Of a stretch of DNA of 64,000 nt, positions 46,612 through 57,009 are shown piece after piece; position 1 is the stretch's first letter, and every line of letters begins with the position of its first letter. The position numbers were made by a program, and so were the translations under genes. The stretch is from contig WHVD01000115.1 in NCBI GenBank assembly GCA_015178975.1, forward strand, positions 62,001-126,000, written 5' to 3'. The DNA is from Hysterangium stoloniferum. Taxonomy: Eukaryota; Basidiomycota; Agaricomycetes; Hysterangiales; Hysterangiaceae. The notes under the pieces are model-generated. The model did not search any database, was not told the DNA's origin, and saw nothing but the letters and a program-made list of their open reading frames with translations.

Positions 46612-47940
46612 TCAAGCATGAAAAGATGAACACCTACACACCACAAGAAAATGGTGTCTCTGAAAGGATGAACTGCACCCTGTAGGAAGTGCAATGTCAA
46701 TGCTCAAAGATGCCAAGTTGCTCAATTTTTACTGGGCAGATGCTATTGAATATGCTGGACAAATATGAAATGTGGTCCCTACATGAGCCTTATCAAATTC
46801 CACCCCATACAAAGCCTGGTCTGGAAACTTACCAGATATTAGTCATTTTCAAATCTTTGGCTACACAGAATACAGTATGTGCTAATCCCAGAAAATAAAT
46901 GATGGAAACTGGATGGGAAGACTATTAAATGTGTCTTCATTGGTTATGCAAGGAATAAAAAGGCTTACTCCTGTATTGAATGAACCATATGAAGGTTGTG
47001 ATGTTATATTTGCTGAAGAAATGGCCACAATGTCTGAAAGAGTCATTGACCAGGTAGTCCCAAGCTCAAATATCACAGAAACCGCACAAGTGGTCACCCC
47101 AGTTGAATCTATTGAGGACAACAGTGACATACCAGACCTAATGGAAGTTGAAGATTCAAATGATGAAGAGGGCAATAAACTACATGATAGTTACCTCAAT
47201 GAGTCAGATGATGATCAAGAGGAAAGGTAACAACTCACATTCTGTAAAATCTATGCAGTTCCCCAACAGCATGAGAAAATCCACAATTAACATCCCCATC
47301 TGTGGTGCATGAGAATTCACAACTGACCTGTATCTGAAAAGCTCCAATACATGATGATAACAATCATTATTTTGTCACTTCATATGGCTCTACAAATCAA
47401 GAGTCAGTAAGTGAAACTCAGGCAACTGTGTTATGATCAATCCTAAATGAGCCAGAGACATATGAAGAAGCAATGTCTTGACCCAATGCACCCTGAATCA
47501 AATGGGTGTCAAAACAGTGTTTCTCAATGGCAACCTTGAGGAAGAGATATACATGAACTTACCTCCTGGTTTTTGCAAGCCAAATACAGTCTGTAGACTG
47601 AAGAAAGGCCTGTATGGTCTCAAGCAGGCAAGTCATGAATGGTATAAATGACTACATGCTGAATTTGAAGCTTTGGGTTTTACCCATTGTCAATCAGACC
47701 ATGGAATATTCACCAAATGCAAAAAAGATATTCTTATAATCATTGCTGTATATGTTGACAATCTGCTACTTTTGTCAAATTCTATGGATGTGGTTAAAAA
47801 GGACTGAAAAAGGAAGTTTAAAATGACTGACCTAGGAAATGCATGTTGGATCCTCAGAATGGAAATAACTTGAGATTGCAAGAAGTGCACACTCTCTGTA
47901 TCTCAGTCCCACTATGTCCTTGATGTTCTTGAATGATTGG

Positions 47941-49991
47941 GATTTTGGATTGTGTAATGTATTAGCCTTATTTTAATACTATTTTCTGAAAAAGGAGTCC
48001 AATGCTCTATCAAAATGTGCAAATACTCAATTCACTGCAAGGTAAAATAATTTAAGTATTTGATATTAATCAGTGGCAGCCTAAATAGACTTAGAACCCC
48101 TGAAGTCAAGAGTTTACTTGAATATATGCACCCAACTTCGCAAAGAAGGTTTTGAGAGCTGCTTGTGCAAGCTTGTTCTTTTTCTGTGATAACAACTACT
48201 AAAATAAGAATAACAATTTACTGATTCCGAAGCTAGATTTAACTTCAATGCTAGCTAGTTTATATGTATTTTATACTATTTGTCAAACAGTAAAAATATT
48301 TATAAACGGGTCAAAAGATTAGATATAGAATAAAACACTATTTGGCTAATATATGCTTTATTTACACTAACCTACAAGGTCTACTGTGATATTAACTTAC
48401 CAGGATCTTAATGTAGTCTTAAGGATTCTACAAGGTCTACTGTGATATTAACTTATCAGGATCTTAATGTAGTCTTAAGGATTCTGCAAGGATATTCTCA
48501 GTATTTGTTTATGTGAATATGCTTTATTGATTTACAATAAATGAACAAAGGAACGGGATTATTTGCAATGTAATAAACAGTCAAATTACTCAACTAGAGG
48601 TGACTGAAGTCTTAAACTACAAATAACAATGTAGAGAAAACTAATAATCAAATACTCAATTAAGAGATGACTATAGTGTAAGATTATTTATATATTATTA
48701 GTTGATAACCAACAACTCTAACTGAGGTGGAAATAATATATAAAAGATAGCCAACTATTCAGTTAAGAAGTGGCAAGGGGGAACAAAAGTCAACAACTCA
48801 GATTGAGGTGACAGGGGAACAGCAGATCAGTCAACAGCTCAGATTGAGGTGACAAGGGATCTGATTGGGCCAACAACTCTGATAGAGGTGGCAAGGGTTT
48901 CCAACAGCTCAGATAGAGGTGGAATTAGATGTCCAACTGCCCAGATTGGGGTGGAGTAGCCTGCTTGCTGCAGTGACACACACAGATGTGGTGAGATGAT
49001 ATGATATTTGGATTGATTGGTTTTATTCAAGGCTGGAGCTGAGCTCCTTATATACATTTTAGTCTGAGACATTTAGAAGATTCTAGAAGATTTAATGATG
49101 TCATTCTGGGAGGAATGATGTCATTTAGAATTTTCTAGAATTTTCTAGAGCATTGTGGAAGATTCTAACTACTTCTAAGACACTATAGAATATTCTTGGC
49201 ATAATAGAACTTACTGGAATCTTATAGAATATTCTACAATATTCTATCTATTATTAGTATCTACTATCTACTATTCCTTTGGAAGGCACTGGAATATTCC
49301 AGGGAATTTCCGGTTTTTGCTGTAGTAGCATATATGATTATATAATGCTCTCGCGTCTGTGCGCGCTGTAATGACACCCTTCGCGTCTTGTGACTGTCAC
49401 GCGTTGTGACTGTCGCGCGCCTGTGTGACCGTCGCGCGCCTTTGTGACCGTCGCGCGCCTCTGTGACCGTCGCGCGCCTCTGTATATTATTATATAATTA
49501 TTATATTTACTTTTAGTTAGTTATAAATATAATATTTTATTATAATAATATAAAAATATATATATTTCGCCTTGATAATGCGCGAGTATTTCAAATCGCG
49601 TTTTGTCGGCGTCGGAGTTTGAAATATCATGTGAATGTCACATGATTACTCGCGCGTTGTGAATAAGCGCTGAGTCGCCGACATATTAATCAAAAAAGAA
49701 TAAAAAGTAGAAATTCAATTACTTGCTCAATTTATTAGATAAAAATACAAAATAAATTGTATAAATTCAGGATAAATCAAACAAATATTGTACAATTTAA
49801 TCGTCGCAATATAATTACATTTGAATATTTGTTTTCGCAATTTGTTAGGGGAAATTGTTTAAAAAATTGGAAAAAACTTAGAAATACATAACAGATTGCA
49901 AACCAGCCTTAACACCCATTGAGCTGAAAGTTATTATTAATAAAGTTACAGCACCAGAAGTTGAACCAGAAGCTTACCAGAGTGGAGTTGG
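47941..49991. other. AT-rich repeat region, probable minus-strand LTR at ~48780-49340
   Basis: A 56-bp tandem duplication (CTACAAGGTCTACTGTGATA) starts at 48372 and 48428. Degenerate ~50-bp repeats (CTCAGATTGAGGTGACAAGG) span 48800-48960. On the minus strand, TATATAAGG near 49050 followed by AATAAAACC near 49025 resembles an LTR promoter and poly(A) site. No gene recognised. Confidence 0.4.
49388..49481. repeat. CpG-rich 19-bp minisatellite
   Basis: About five copies of GTGACCGTCGCGCGCCTNT (earlier copies GTGACTGTCGCG) with a 19-bp period. It is an island of dense CpG in otherwise CpG-poor, AT-rich sequence. Just downstream (49569-49660) lies an imperfect palindrome GCGCGAGTATTTCAAA .. TTTGAAATA .. 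TACTCGCGCG-like with an inner TCATGTGA-ATG-TCACATGA stem. Confidence 0.8.
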
Positions 49992-50022
49992 TGTAAGAAT
50001 TACATAAGCAGGGTGAAAATAT

Positions 50023-50101
50023 TGACCTGAGCTGGATTTGAACCAGCGACCACTAAGTTTGGATTACATGTCTAGTCCTCTTAACCCCTGAGCTATCAGG
50101 C
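50023..50101 (-). tRNA. tRNA-like unit in TRIM LTR, first copy
   Basis: On the minus strand: A box TAGCTCAGGGG (50085-50095), B box GGTTCAAATCC (50034-50044), T arm GCTGG-TTCAAAT-CCAGC perfect, anticodon stem ACTAG/TTAGT with a 15-nt loop (intron or degenerate), acceptor GCCTGA/TCAGGT. TTTT (50016-50019) follows as a pol III terminator. The anticodon is unclear (GTA or TGT), so a decoding role is doubtful. Confidence 0.5.
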
Positions 50102-50337
50102 TATTAAGAGTAGTTCTATTAAGAACCAGTTACTACTGAGATGATTAGCCATCAGTAAGATATTAATATATCCAGGTCAACCATTACTCATTCAACACTC
50201 CCACCCAATGGTTGAACTGGTTAGGTAAACAACCACTACACTCCAGGTTCGATCTTGGGCAAACTGGTTAGGTAAGCACCTCACAACAACCCAGGAGTTG
50301 CTACCATGTAAGAATTACATAAGCAGGGTGAAAATAT

Positions 50338-50416
50338 TGACCTGAGCTGGATTTGAACCAGCGACCACTAAGTTTGGATTACATGTCTAGTCCTCTTAAC
50401 CCCTGAGCTATCAGGC
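50338..50416 (-). tRNA. tRNA-like unit in TRIM LTR, second copy
   Basis: Same as the first copy, with a complete acceptor stem here (GGCCTGA with TCAGGTC, one wobble). A and B boxes and TTTT terminator are unchanged between the two LTRs. Confidence 0.5.
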
Positions 50417-50978
50417 CATTATGGGTAGTTCTATTAAGAACCAGTTACTACTGAGATGATTAGTCATCAGTAAGATATTTATATATCCAGGACAACCATT
50501 ACTCATTCAACAGTTGGGTCCTTCATGTATGTATTCCATGATTGGGACTTGCCCACTAGACAGGTTGATCATTGGAATGGGTTTGAAGAAGATTGTGAGT
50601 GTCGTGAATGTGCAGTGAATGAGCATATTGAAATACAATGCAATGTGTCTACATCAAATGCCTGTTTTGGTCCACTACAGTCCACAACCTCCACATACAT
50701 TTGTGTATGTGGCATCAAAAGCATTATATGCTGTAAGTCTGAGTTAGAAATTTGTTCCTCAGTTCTCATTTACATCTTATGAGACTGAGGTTTGTTGGAT
50801 TAGTAAGCATGCAATAGTCCCTTTCGCGACTGCAGACAAAAGATGTGCTGTTCCATTGTTCCACTATTTCCTTTGTTAGATGAAACATTTCTAGTACATT
50901 CTATACAATTGTGCCAGATCTCAGCGGTAAAGTAGGACTTCCCGATATTGTTGACCTCAGTTTCCCTCAAATCTCATA

Positions 50979-52165
50979 TTGTATCCACTTCTTCTTCAGA
51001 TCACACTCGTAACAGGTGGAAATTCCAGGATAGGTTACCAAACAGTCCGCCATCTCCTATTGAAAAATGCGAAGGTCTATCTCGCCGCTCGGTCTGCCTC
51101 CAAAGCTGCCGAAGCCGTCGCAAAGCTGAAGGAAGAGACGGGCAAGGAAACTATAGTGTTGAAACTTGACCTGGGAGATCTATCTAATGTTAAAAGGGCA
51201 GCTGCAGAATATCTTCAGAAAGAAGAGAGGTTGGATATTCTGTTCAAGTAGATGGGATATTCCGCAAGATGTTGACAGCTCGTCTTCTAGGGGTGTGATG
51301 GCACCCCCATTTTGATCAGCTCACCAGTCAGGGGTACAGCCTTCGTACGGGACGCAATTTTAGTTTCACATCTGAGGCACTAATATATTATTCAGAATTT
51401 GGTGCGCACTAATCATGCTGCCTAACAAACCAGGACACTAATTTCAAATACGTTAGGCACCAATGTCTTGGGACACTACTATTTCACGGTAATTTTCCAT
51501 TTTATTCAACACCAGCAACACCCCATAAGATACATCCATTATTCCTGGATAGATGCCTCTCTTCCCCGCCTTGCGACGCTCTACCACTGCCCGCGGTATT
51601 AGAGCTCGGGTGATCAACACATCTTCATTAGCACATGTCTGGGCCCCTGGAAACGGCCTTGATTGGTCTGTCGTAAAAGGGGGACCTGATGCCAAGATCG
51701 CCAAGTGGGAACGTCGAGCATCCCTGGAAATGGAGCTAATTGGCATCTGTATGGGATCAGCAAGATAGTGCGAAATTCTAATTGGCTCTACTTCCTTTGA
51801 AGCCATTAATTCTTAACTGTAGGGAAATATGTACAGTTTGAAGAGATATCACGGAGATGAGGTTATTTCTATTGCGCTTCATCCCGGAGGTATTCGGTCT
51901 GGTCTTCAAAGGTACGTGCGGTACTCATATTAACCATTCTTTAAACTCACATGTGGGCCTTGACAGACATGGGTCGGAGAAGATTTTGCATCCCATTGAG
52001 TACGTTCTGTCCCCTTCCATTTTTCACATTACCGACTCCCTTTTCAAATTCCAGGTTTGGACCACTAAGTCAACTTTGGGCAGGGACAATGCCGGAGGCA
52101 GAAGAAACGGCCGTCAGGGCTGTGAGTCCTTTTTTCCCTCCAGTTCCGCATCATAATAGCGGTGT
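50979..52165 (+). pseudogene. Short-chain dehydrogenase/reductase, broken
   Basis: Blocks of an SDR occur in order: TLVTGGNSRIGYQTVRHLLL (Rossmann Gly motif, with one Gly changed to Arg), VYLAARSASKAAEAVAKL, VLKLDLGDLSNVK, then GVMAPPF and DQLTSQGYS, NVLGHYYFTV, VINTSSLAHVWAP, YGISK (catalytic Tyr-x3-Lys), SIALHPGGIRSGLQR and LWAGTMPEAEE. They lie in several frames with stops between them. The expected NNAG is missing around 51250. Possible introns (51250-51292, 51914-51966) explain only some breaks. An active enzyme would be an NAD(P)H-dependent oxidoreductase of the retinol-dehydrogenase-like type common in fungi. Confidence 0.75.
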
Positions 52166-53221
52166 TAATTGGCCGGGACTTTAGTGCCTTGTTCCAATGT
52201 GGCTTCGCAAGATGAGCTCAAGGCATATATTGAAGACCAAGTTAAGGTGTTCGAGTCATCTGCCTCATAGTAAATCCTTCGAGATGCTTAGGATACTCTC
52301 AGGTGGGACATTGTTTCTTTTTATATTACGCCTTTTGGTCAAGTTCTGTGGCGTTCATTTATCTTATGCATCTTATGCCAAATTACTATTCCATCATTAT
52401 ATTTACTTCGAGCTCCCATGGTATTATTCTGAAGCCTTCAAAGGCTTTCAAGGTCTTGACATACCTTGATGTCCAATAAGACTGCTGACGACTCTCGTAC
52501 GCGTCAAGCAATGTTAAGAATGACAATCTGTTGAAATACGCATGTCTCTATCACATAATCAAGCTGTATTCACATGTACCTACATATATGTATAAACTCT
52601 TAAGAACAATGGAATATTAAAAATAGTATGAGTTGGCTTATTGTAATACACAATCTACAAGGGGGTAATAGTCTTGTAATAAAAGTATTTGTTTGTCAAT
52701 CAATGTGTCAGTTAGTGAATCACCTTCTGACATGATAGGTAGGGTGCTAGTTTAGGTGTACACTGGTTCTGGCATGCATTAACCTCAGTCCACAATTAGC
52801 ATCTTCCTATGAAAAAGTGAAGAAATGGGTGAACCGCCCCTAGGAAAATTTATCACCAATTCCAACATGGAATTCTAAATAAGGAAGACAATGAGACTGT
52901 GAAGCAAGGTAAATGAGACAGTAGGAAGGGAACAAAGGAACTCAAGCTTGTGCGATGCTCAAAATCCAACACAATCAAGGGCCAAGTTATTAGAATGAAA
53001 GAATAGAGGTGTTAGTCATGTGTGGTTTGGACCCATATGTACCCACATGTATTTACTATAGCATTATCTGTGTGTTGGCAATCTACCACTGCCAGTCATT
53101 GAGTTTGAGTCTGAGTCTGAGTTTGGTCACACTTCTGTGTCTTTCTATCATCTATTCCAACAAGAGGGGATTTGGGGAACTAGTGACCCTGGTGGACAAA
53201 TAGGAGGATATCTGAAAACTA
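52166..53221. other. Intergenic before the palindrome
   Basis: No gene recognised. A short GAGTCT-type simple repeat lies near 53100. Confidence 0.35.
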
Positions 53222-53535
53222 TTACAGCTGTTTGCATTATGTAAGGCACGCGCTTGTATTAGTTTTTGCAGAACGCGTCCCAACTTGCGAACACGATATC
53301 TCCACGAATACACCACCAAATCACATAAAGACTAGATAGTTTGTCTTGTAATTAAATATACTAGTGCTTTCCAATATTACTTTCAAAAAATTCTCCTCAC
53401 ATAACATTTGTCTTTATGCTAGTGTACATGCAGCTCACAAACTCATTTGCAGGCTGTACAATGGACTGTAGAACCTGAACTTGTAATATAGTGTTTATAT
53501 AATATATATCTAGTGTTACCAACCTTCCCCCTTTT

Positions 53536-54374
53536 TGTTAGGATACACACACAGGCCGGGTTTCCGGAGAAACCCGCGGGATATCTGGTAGGACTTGGCT
53601 TCAGCTTATAGGCTGCGCCCTCGCTAGATTGTGTTGTCCAATTTCAAATGGACGGACGGGGATCCCGGGGAGTCCGGGCGGGGTTCATGGGTCGTAGGTC
53701 GTAAGTCGGAGGTCGTGGGTCGTAGGTTGGGGGTTGTGGGTCGTGAGTCGAGTTTGGTTGAGAGAGGTAGATGCACCGGAGCCCGTGGGCTCCGACTAGT
53801 GCGAGCGATGTGAATCGAGTAAGGTTTTAGAGTGGAAAATATTATTAGATTACTGGGGGGAATCTAAGCTAATTTTCTGACTGGATTGTATGTACAACAT
53901 CTGCCAGTTTATATAGACCGTGGAATGCATGACATACCAAATCCAGTAATAACAAAATGAAACTAACAAAACATGAAACGGGAATAGTAAACACCAAATT
54001 GGTGTTAGGAACGGAATGGAACGGAGTGGAGTCCAAATTGTGACAAAGCATAACCCATAACGGGAAATGGAGCGGGAGCGGAGTCCTAAATCGTGACAGG
54101 TCATTTGACTAAAACGGGAATGGGGCTCAATTAGAGCGGTGACGGGATTCTAAGCGGGGACTGGTGACTGATGCGTGGGACGAAGACGGACATAGACAGA
54201 GATGGAGTCCGGGGGAAGTCCGGTGACTGATGTGTCGTAATGAGGTCGAACGTAACGAGTCTTGACGTGACGGAGTCCGGGCGGGAAATCCTATAAACAG
54301 ACGATTGGTGCTTGTAGCGTGTGGGGGTGTACAGGTTGGTGCCCGGAGTCCAGCGGGATTGTCTGGTCGTAACA
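53536..54374 (-). repeat. 3' LTR of the chromovirus
   Basis: An 839-bp LTR matching 60825-61664. Over the first ~275 bp I count about 12 differences, roughly nine of them CpG versus TpG/CpA. Confidence 0.95.
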
Positions 54375-54524
54375 GTATCCTCCCTTTATGCCGAAGTCCC
54401 AAAGAGGCTCTAGACCTACATAAGGTTCTTGTCGGCTATGCGCATGTGTCAAAAGTCATGTCGGTTACATGTATGTGTCAAAGAGTCATGTGATCTGGAA
54501 GGTAAGGTTCAAACGCGGCGAGCC

Positions 54525-54534
54525 TATATAAAAA
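54525..54534 (+). promoter_or_regulatory. TATA box of the antisense cargo gene
   Basis: TATATAAAAA lies 60 bp before the ATG at 54585, outside the LTR, followed by a pyrimidine-rich leader (TTTCTTCTTCTTTATTACCC). It points in the antisense direction of the element. Confidence 0.6.
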
Positions 54535-54584
54535 TTTGAAAAAATAGAAATTTCTTCTTCTTTATTACCCCCATCTTCGCAAAA

Positions 54585-55563
54585 ATGGGACCAAAACCAA
54601 CGCCCAGAAAAGCCATGCCAGCCGCGGGGCCCTCCATGGGCACCCCATATCGGGCGCCTTGGAGTGCCACGCAACTGTTAGCGCGGCATGAAGAGCAGCG
54701 CCGATTACGAGAGGAAGCAGAGAGGGAGGCCAGGGAGGCTGAGGAGGCCCTGGACCAAGAGTACCAGGCGGCATTGGCCGCAGAGGAAGAGGTGGCGAGG
54801 GAGAGGGAGCGTGAAGTGGAGGAGGCTGTGCGAGTGGCTGCGGAGAGTGCCCAGGTGGCTGTGGAGAAAGCCCGGTTGGCTGCAATTGCTGCGGGAAAGG
54901 TAAGTCCCAAAAACTTCAACTCGTCATTTTCCTTTTACTGACTTGTCATTTTCAGCGCAAGGCGACAGAGGTGGAGTCGGAGTCCAAGGGGGAGCCAGAG
55001 AGCCCCCAAAAGGTAAGCCTCAGGTCCGTGGGATAGCCGTGGAGACTAACCATAATCAACAGAAGGCAAGGAAGGCGGCGCCAGTCCGTCTTCCGATGCG
55101 GAACGAGCCGCGGTGTTCCGGTTGTAGCGACCGGAACACAGAGTGCAACCGAAAATCCGGCCAGGGTCCGGGCTGCTACCAATGTGCGCACCTCAAGGCG
55201 AGGTGCTCACTAGTACACGAGCAGGCCACGGGGTCCGGGGCGCGAGACATAAGCAGGTTGGACGGGTTGTCCGGGTTGGACGAAGTACTTGGACGGATCG
55301 CTGAGGGCATCGAGGCCCAAAACGAGTTGCTCTGGAAGAGCAACAAGGTCCAAATTGTGGTGGCAAAGGAGCTGTCCGGACTCCGTGAGGAGTTTTGGAA
55401 GTTCCTGGTGGAGCATGGCAGCTATGTCTATGAAGAGCTGCAGATCGGGAGTTCCGAGGATGCCAGGTCAGATGAGGATGGGGTTGCCGCGGAGGTTGCG
55501 GAGCTTCCTGGAGAGGTAGCTGAGGAGGCGGGGAAAAAACACAGTCCCATAAATATAGACTGA
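54585..55563 (+). CDS. Antisense cargo gene: coiled coil plus Zn2Cys6-like cluster, 3 exons
   Basis: Exons 54585-54899, 54956-55012 and 55063-55563 join in phase 0 to 290 residues. Intron 1 is GTAAGT..TTTCAG with CTGAC; intron 2 is GTAAGC..CAACAG with ACTAACC. Residues ~28-105 form a highly charged Glu/Arg/Ala coiled coil. Residues ~137-166 read CSGCSDRNTEC .. GCYQCAHLKARC, giving C-x2-C-x6-C-x9-C-x2-C-x6-C, the spacing of fungal binuclear zinc clusters that bind DNA. A second helical region (LDEVLGRIAEGIEAQNE) and an acidic tail follow. AATAAA at 55578-55583 is a likely poly(A) signal. The gene sits between integrase and 3' LTR, opposite to gag-pol, and has no stop codons. I infer a regulator or chromatin factor carried by the element; function unproven. 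Confidence 0.75.
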
Positions 55564-55774
55564 GAAAAGTAATATAGAATAAAATAATTTTGAATCATAA
55601 AAGTAAAGCGTGAAAGAAAAACATAAAAAATAAAAAGTCAAAGCCAAAGTCCGTGGGGAGTCCGCTTAAAGACTTGACAAGACATGTCAGAACCTGTAAA
55701 AGCAAAGAGAGACATAGGGCGACAGGGAAAAATGAAAATGAGTCCAAACATAAAACGGGGTCCGCGGAGTGCAG

Positions 55775-56899
55775 TCAGAGAGACGATAATGGTCCAGGTT
55801 TGAGTGGGTAAGCTGTATGAAAGTCAGTAACGATTTCCGTGGCATTACCGAGTTCCGTGGCCAAAATCCATGAGGTTTCTTCATCGGTGCCCTCGTAACC
55901 CGCCCACTTGACCAAGTAAAGCAGTTTACAAGTGCGTCGATGCTTGTCTATTTTTGAATCTAAAATCTGTGAGATTTCAAACTCGGGTTCTCCGTCAATG
56001 ACGACAGGAGGAGGTGGAGATTGCACGCGATCCGGGATAGTGTTAGCAGTACAAGGTTCAAGCATAGAAACATGAAATACCGGGTGTACTGCGCACATGC
56101 TATCCGGAAGCCGTAGAGTCCAAGAGACTGAACCTACTTGTGCAATAATTTCAAACTGGCCTAGATATTTTTCAGCAAGCTTCTTTGATGGATGGGTAGT
56201 CCTGAAGAATTGAGCTTTGACATAAACACGGTCGCCAATCTTGAAGTTGGGTGGCGGGATCTGGTGTTTGTCCGCTGAATGTTGATATTGCTCTTGGATG
56301 GACAGTATTGCAGTCCAAAGTCTCGTGGAGCTCGTGGAGGTCCGTGGTGAACTCTTGAGCACGAGCAGAGGCGAGATTTCGTTCTGGATGTACTGTAATA
56401 TTTGGATTATATCCTTTATTTGCAAAGAACGGGGAAATGCCAGTAGTGGCCGAGGGTGCATTGTTGTAAGCAAACTCTGCAAGTGGTAACAAGGTCTTCC
56501 AATTGTCCTGTTGGTAGTTGCAATATATGCGGAGGTATTGTTCCAATGTCTGGTTGACGTGTTCGGTTTGTCTGTCACCTTCCGGATGATGTCCGGGCAT
56601 GAAATGTAATGTCATGTCCAAGGATTTCCGAGGGATCTAAAGAAGTGAGACATGAACTCTGATCCTCTATTGGAAGTCACGTGGGACGGAACTCCGTGCT
56701 TGGAAAATATGTGGATAATGAAAAGTTCCGCTAACTGCACGGACGTAATTGTATCATAAGTAGGGATGAATATACCTTGTTTTGAGAATCTGTCAGCAAC
56801 GACTAGAATAGCAGAAAAGCCTTCGGAATCCAGTAGGTGTTCAATGAAATCCATAGATATAGAATTCCACGGGTGTTCCGGTACCGGGAGTTGTTTCAA
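55775..56899 (-). pseudogene. Integrase core and chromodomain of the chromovirus
   Basis: Minus-strand blocks: WNSISMDFIEHLL (first Asp), DRFSKQGIFIPTY, VTSNRGSEF where the second catalytic Asp is Asn, then [18 protein letters not shown] with the Glu. Frameshifts near 56630 and 56310 separate these from [15 protein letters not shown] and the chromodomain EFEISQILDSKID .. LYLVKWAGYEGTDEETSW. Chromodomains guide integration to methylated-histone chromatin. Asp-to-Asn plus frameshifts make it inactive. Confidence 0.85.
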
Positions 56900-57009
56900 A
56901 AGGCCGTATGGCTTGTGTCGCTGAGATTTCGAGTGGGGACAAGTAGTGCAAGATTTACAATAGTGCTTAACGAATCCACAGAGTCTGGGCCAAGTATATT
57001 CTCTTCTTA

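Larger units (their letters stand above)
44650..47940 (+). pseudogene. Old Ty1/copia pol (integrase and reverse transcriptase) with nested LTRs
   Basis: Integrase motifs are visible at 44840-45099 (HTDICGKM-like, KSHTG, EYFITFIND, KLRSDGGGAYISKEFE). They resume at 46612 (KHEKMNTYTPQENGVSERMN, then YWADAIEYAGQI and AWSGNLPDISHFQIFG). The reverse transcriptase tail appears at 47480-47940 (KFKMTDLGNACWILGMEI, then SLSQSHYVLDVLE). Numerous stops and frameshifts make it dead. The break between 45099 and 46612 is exactly an LTR insertion with TSD TCAAG. Frame 46913-47230 is the acidic linker between integrase and RT. Confidence 0.75.
49992..50512 (-). mobile_element. TRIM (miniature LTR retrotransposon) with tRNA-like units in its LTRs
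   Basis: Two nearly identical 206-bp direct repeats (49992-50197 and 50307-50512), with TG..CA ends (TGTAAGAATTACATAAGC .. CTCATTCAACA), surround a 109-bp interior. The whole is flanked by a perfect 5-bp TSD, GTTGG (49987-49991 and 50513-50517). On the minus strand a purine-rich GGGTGGGAG abuts one LTR, as a polypurine tract would, and TGGTAGCAACTCC abuts the other. No coding capacity, so it is non-autonomous. Each LTR carries a tRNA-like sequence with pol III signals. Confidence 0.85.

Noticed and set aside
54524-54919. Minus-strand Ala/Ser-rich 131-codon frame
   Set aside because: Shadow of the charged coiled coil of exon 1; the plus strand has introns, TATA box and cysteine cluster.
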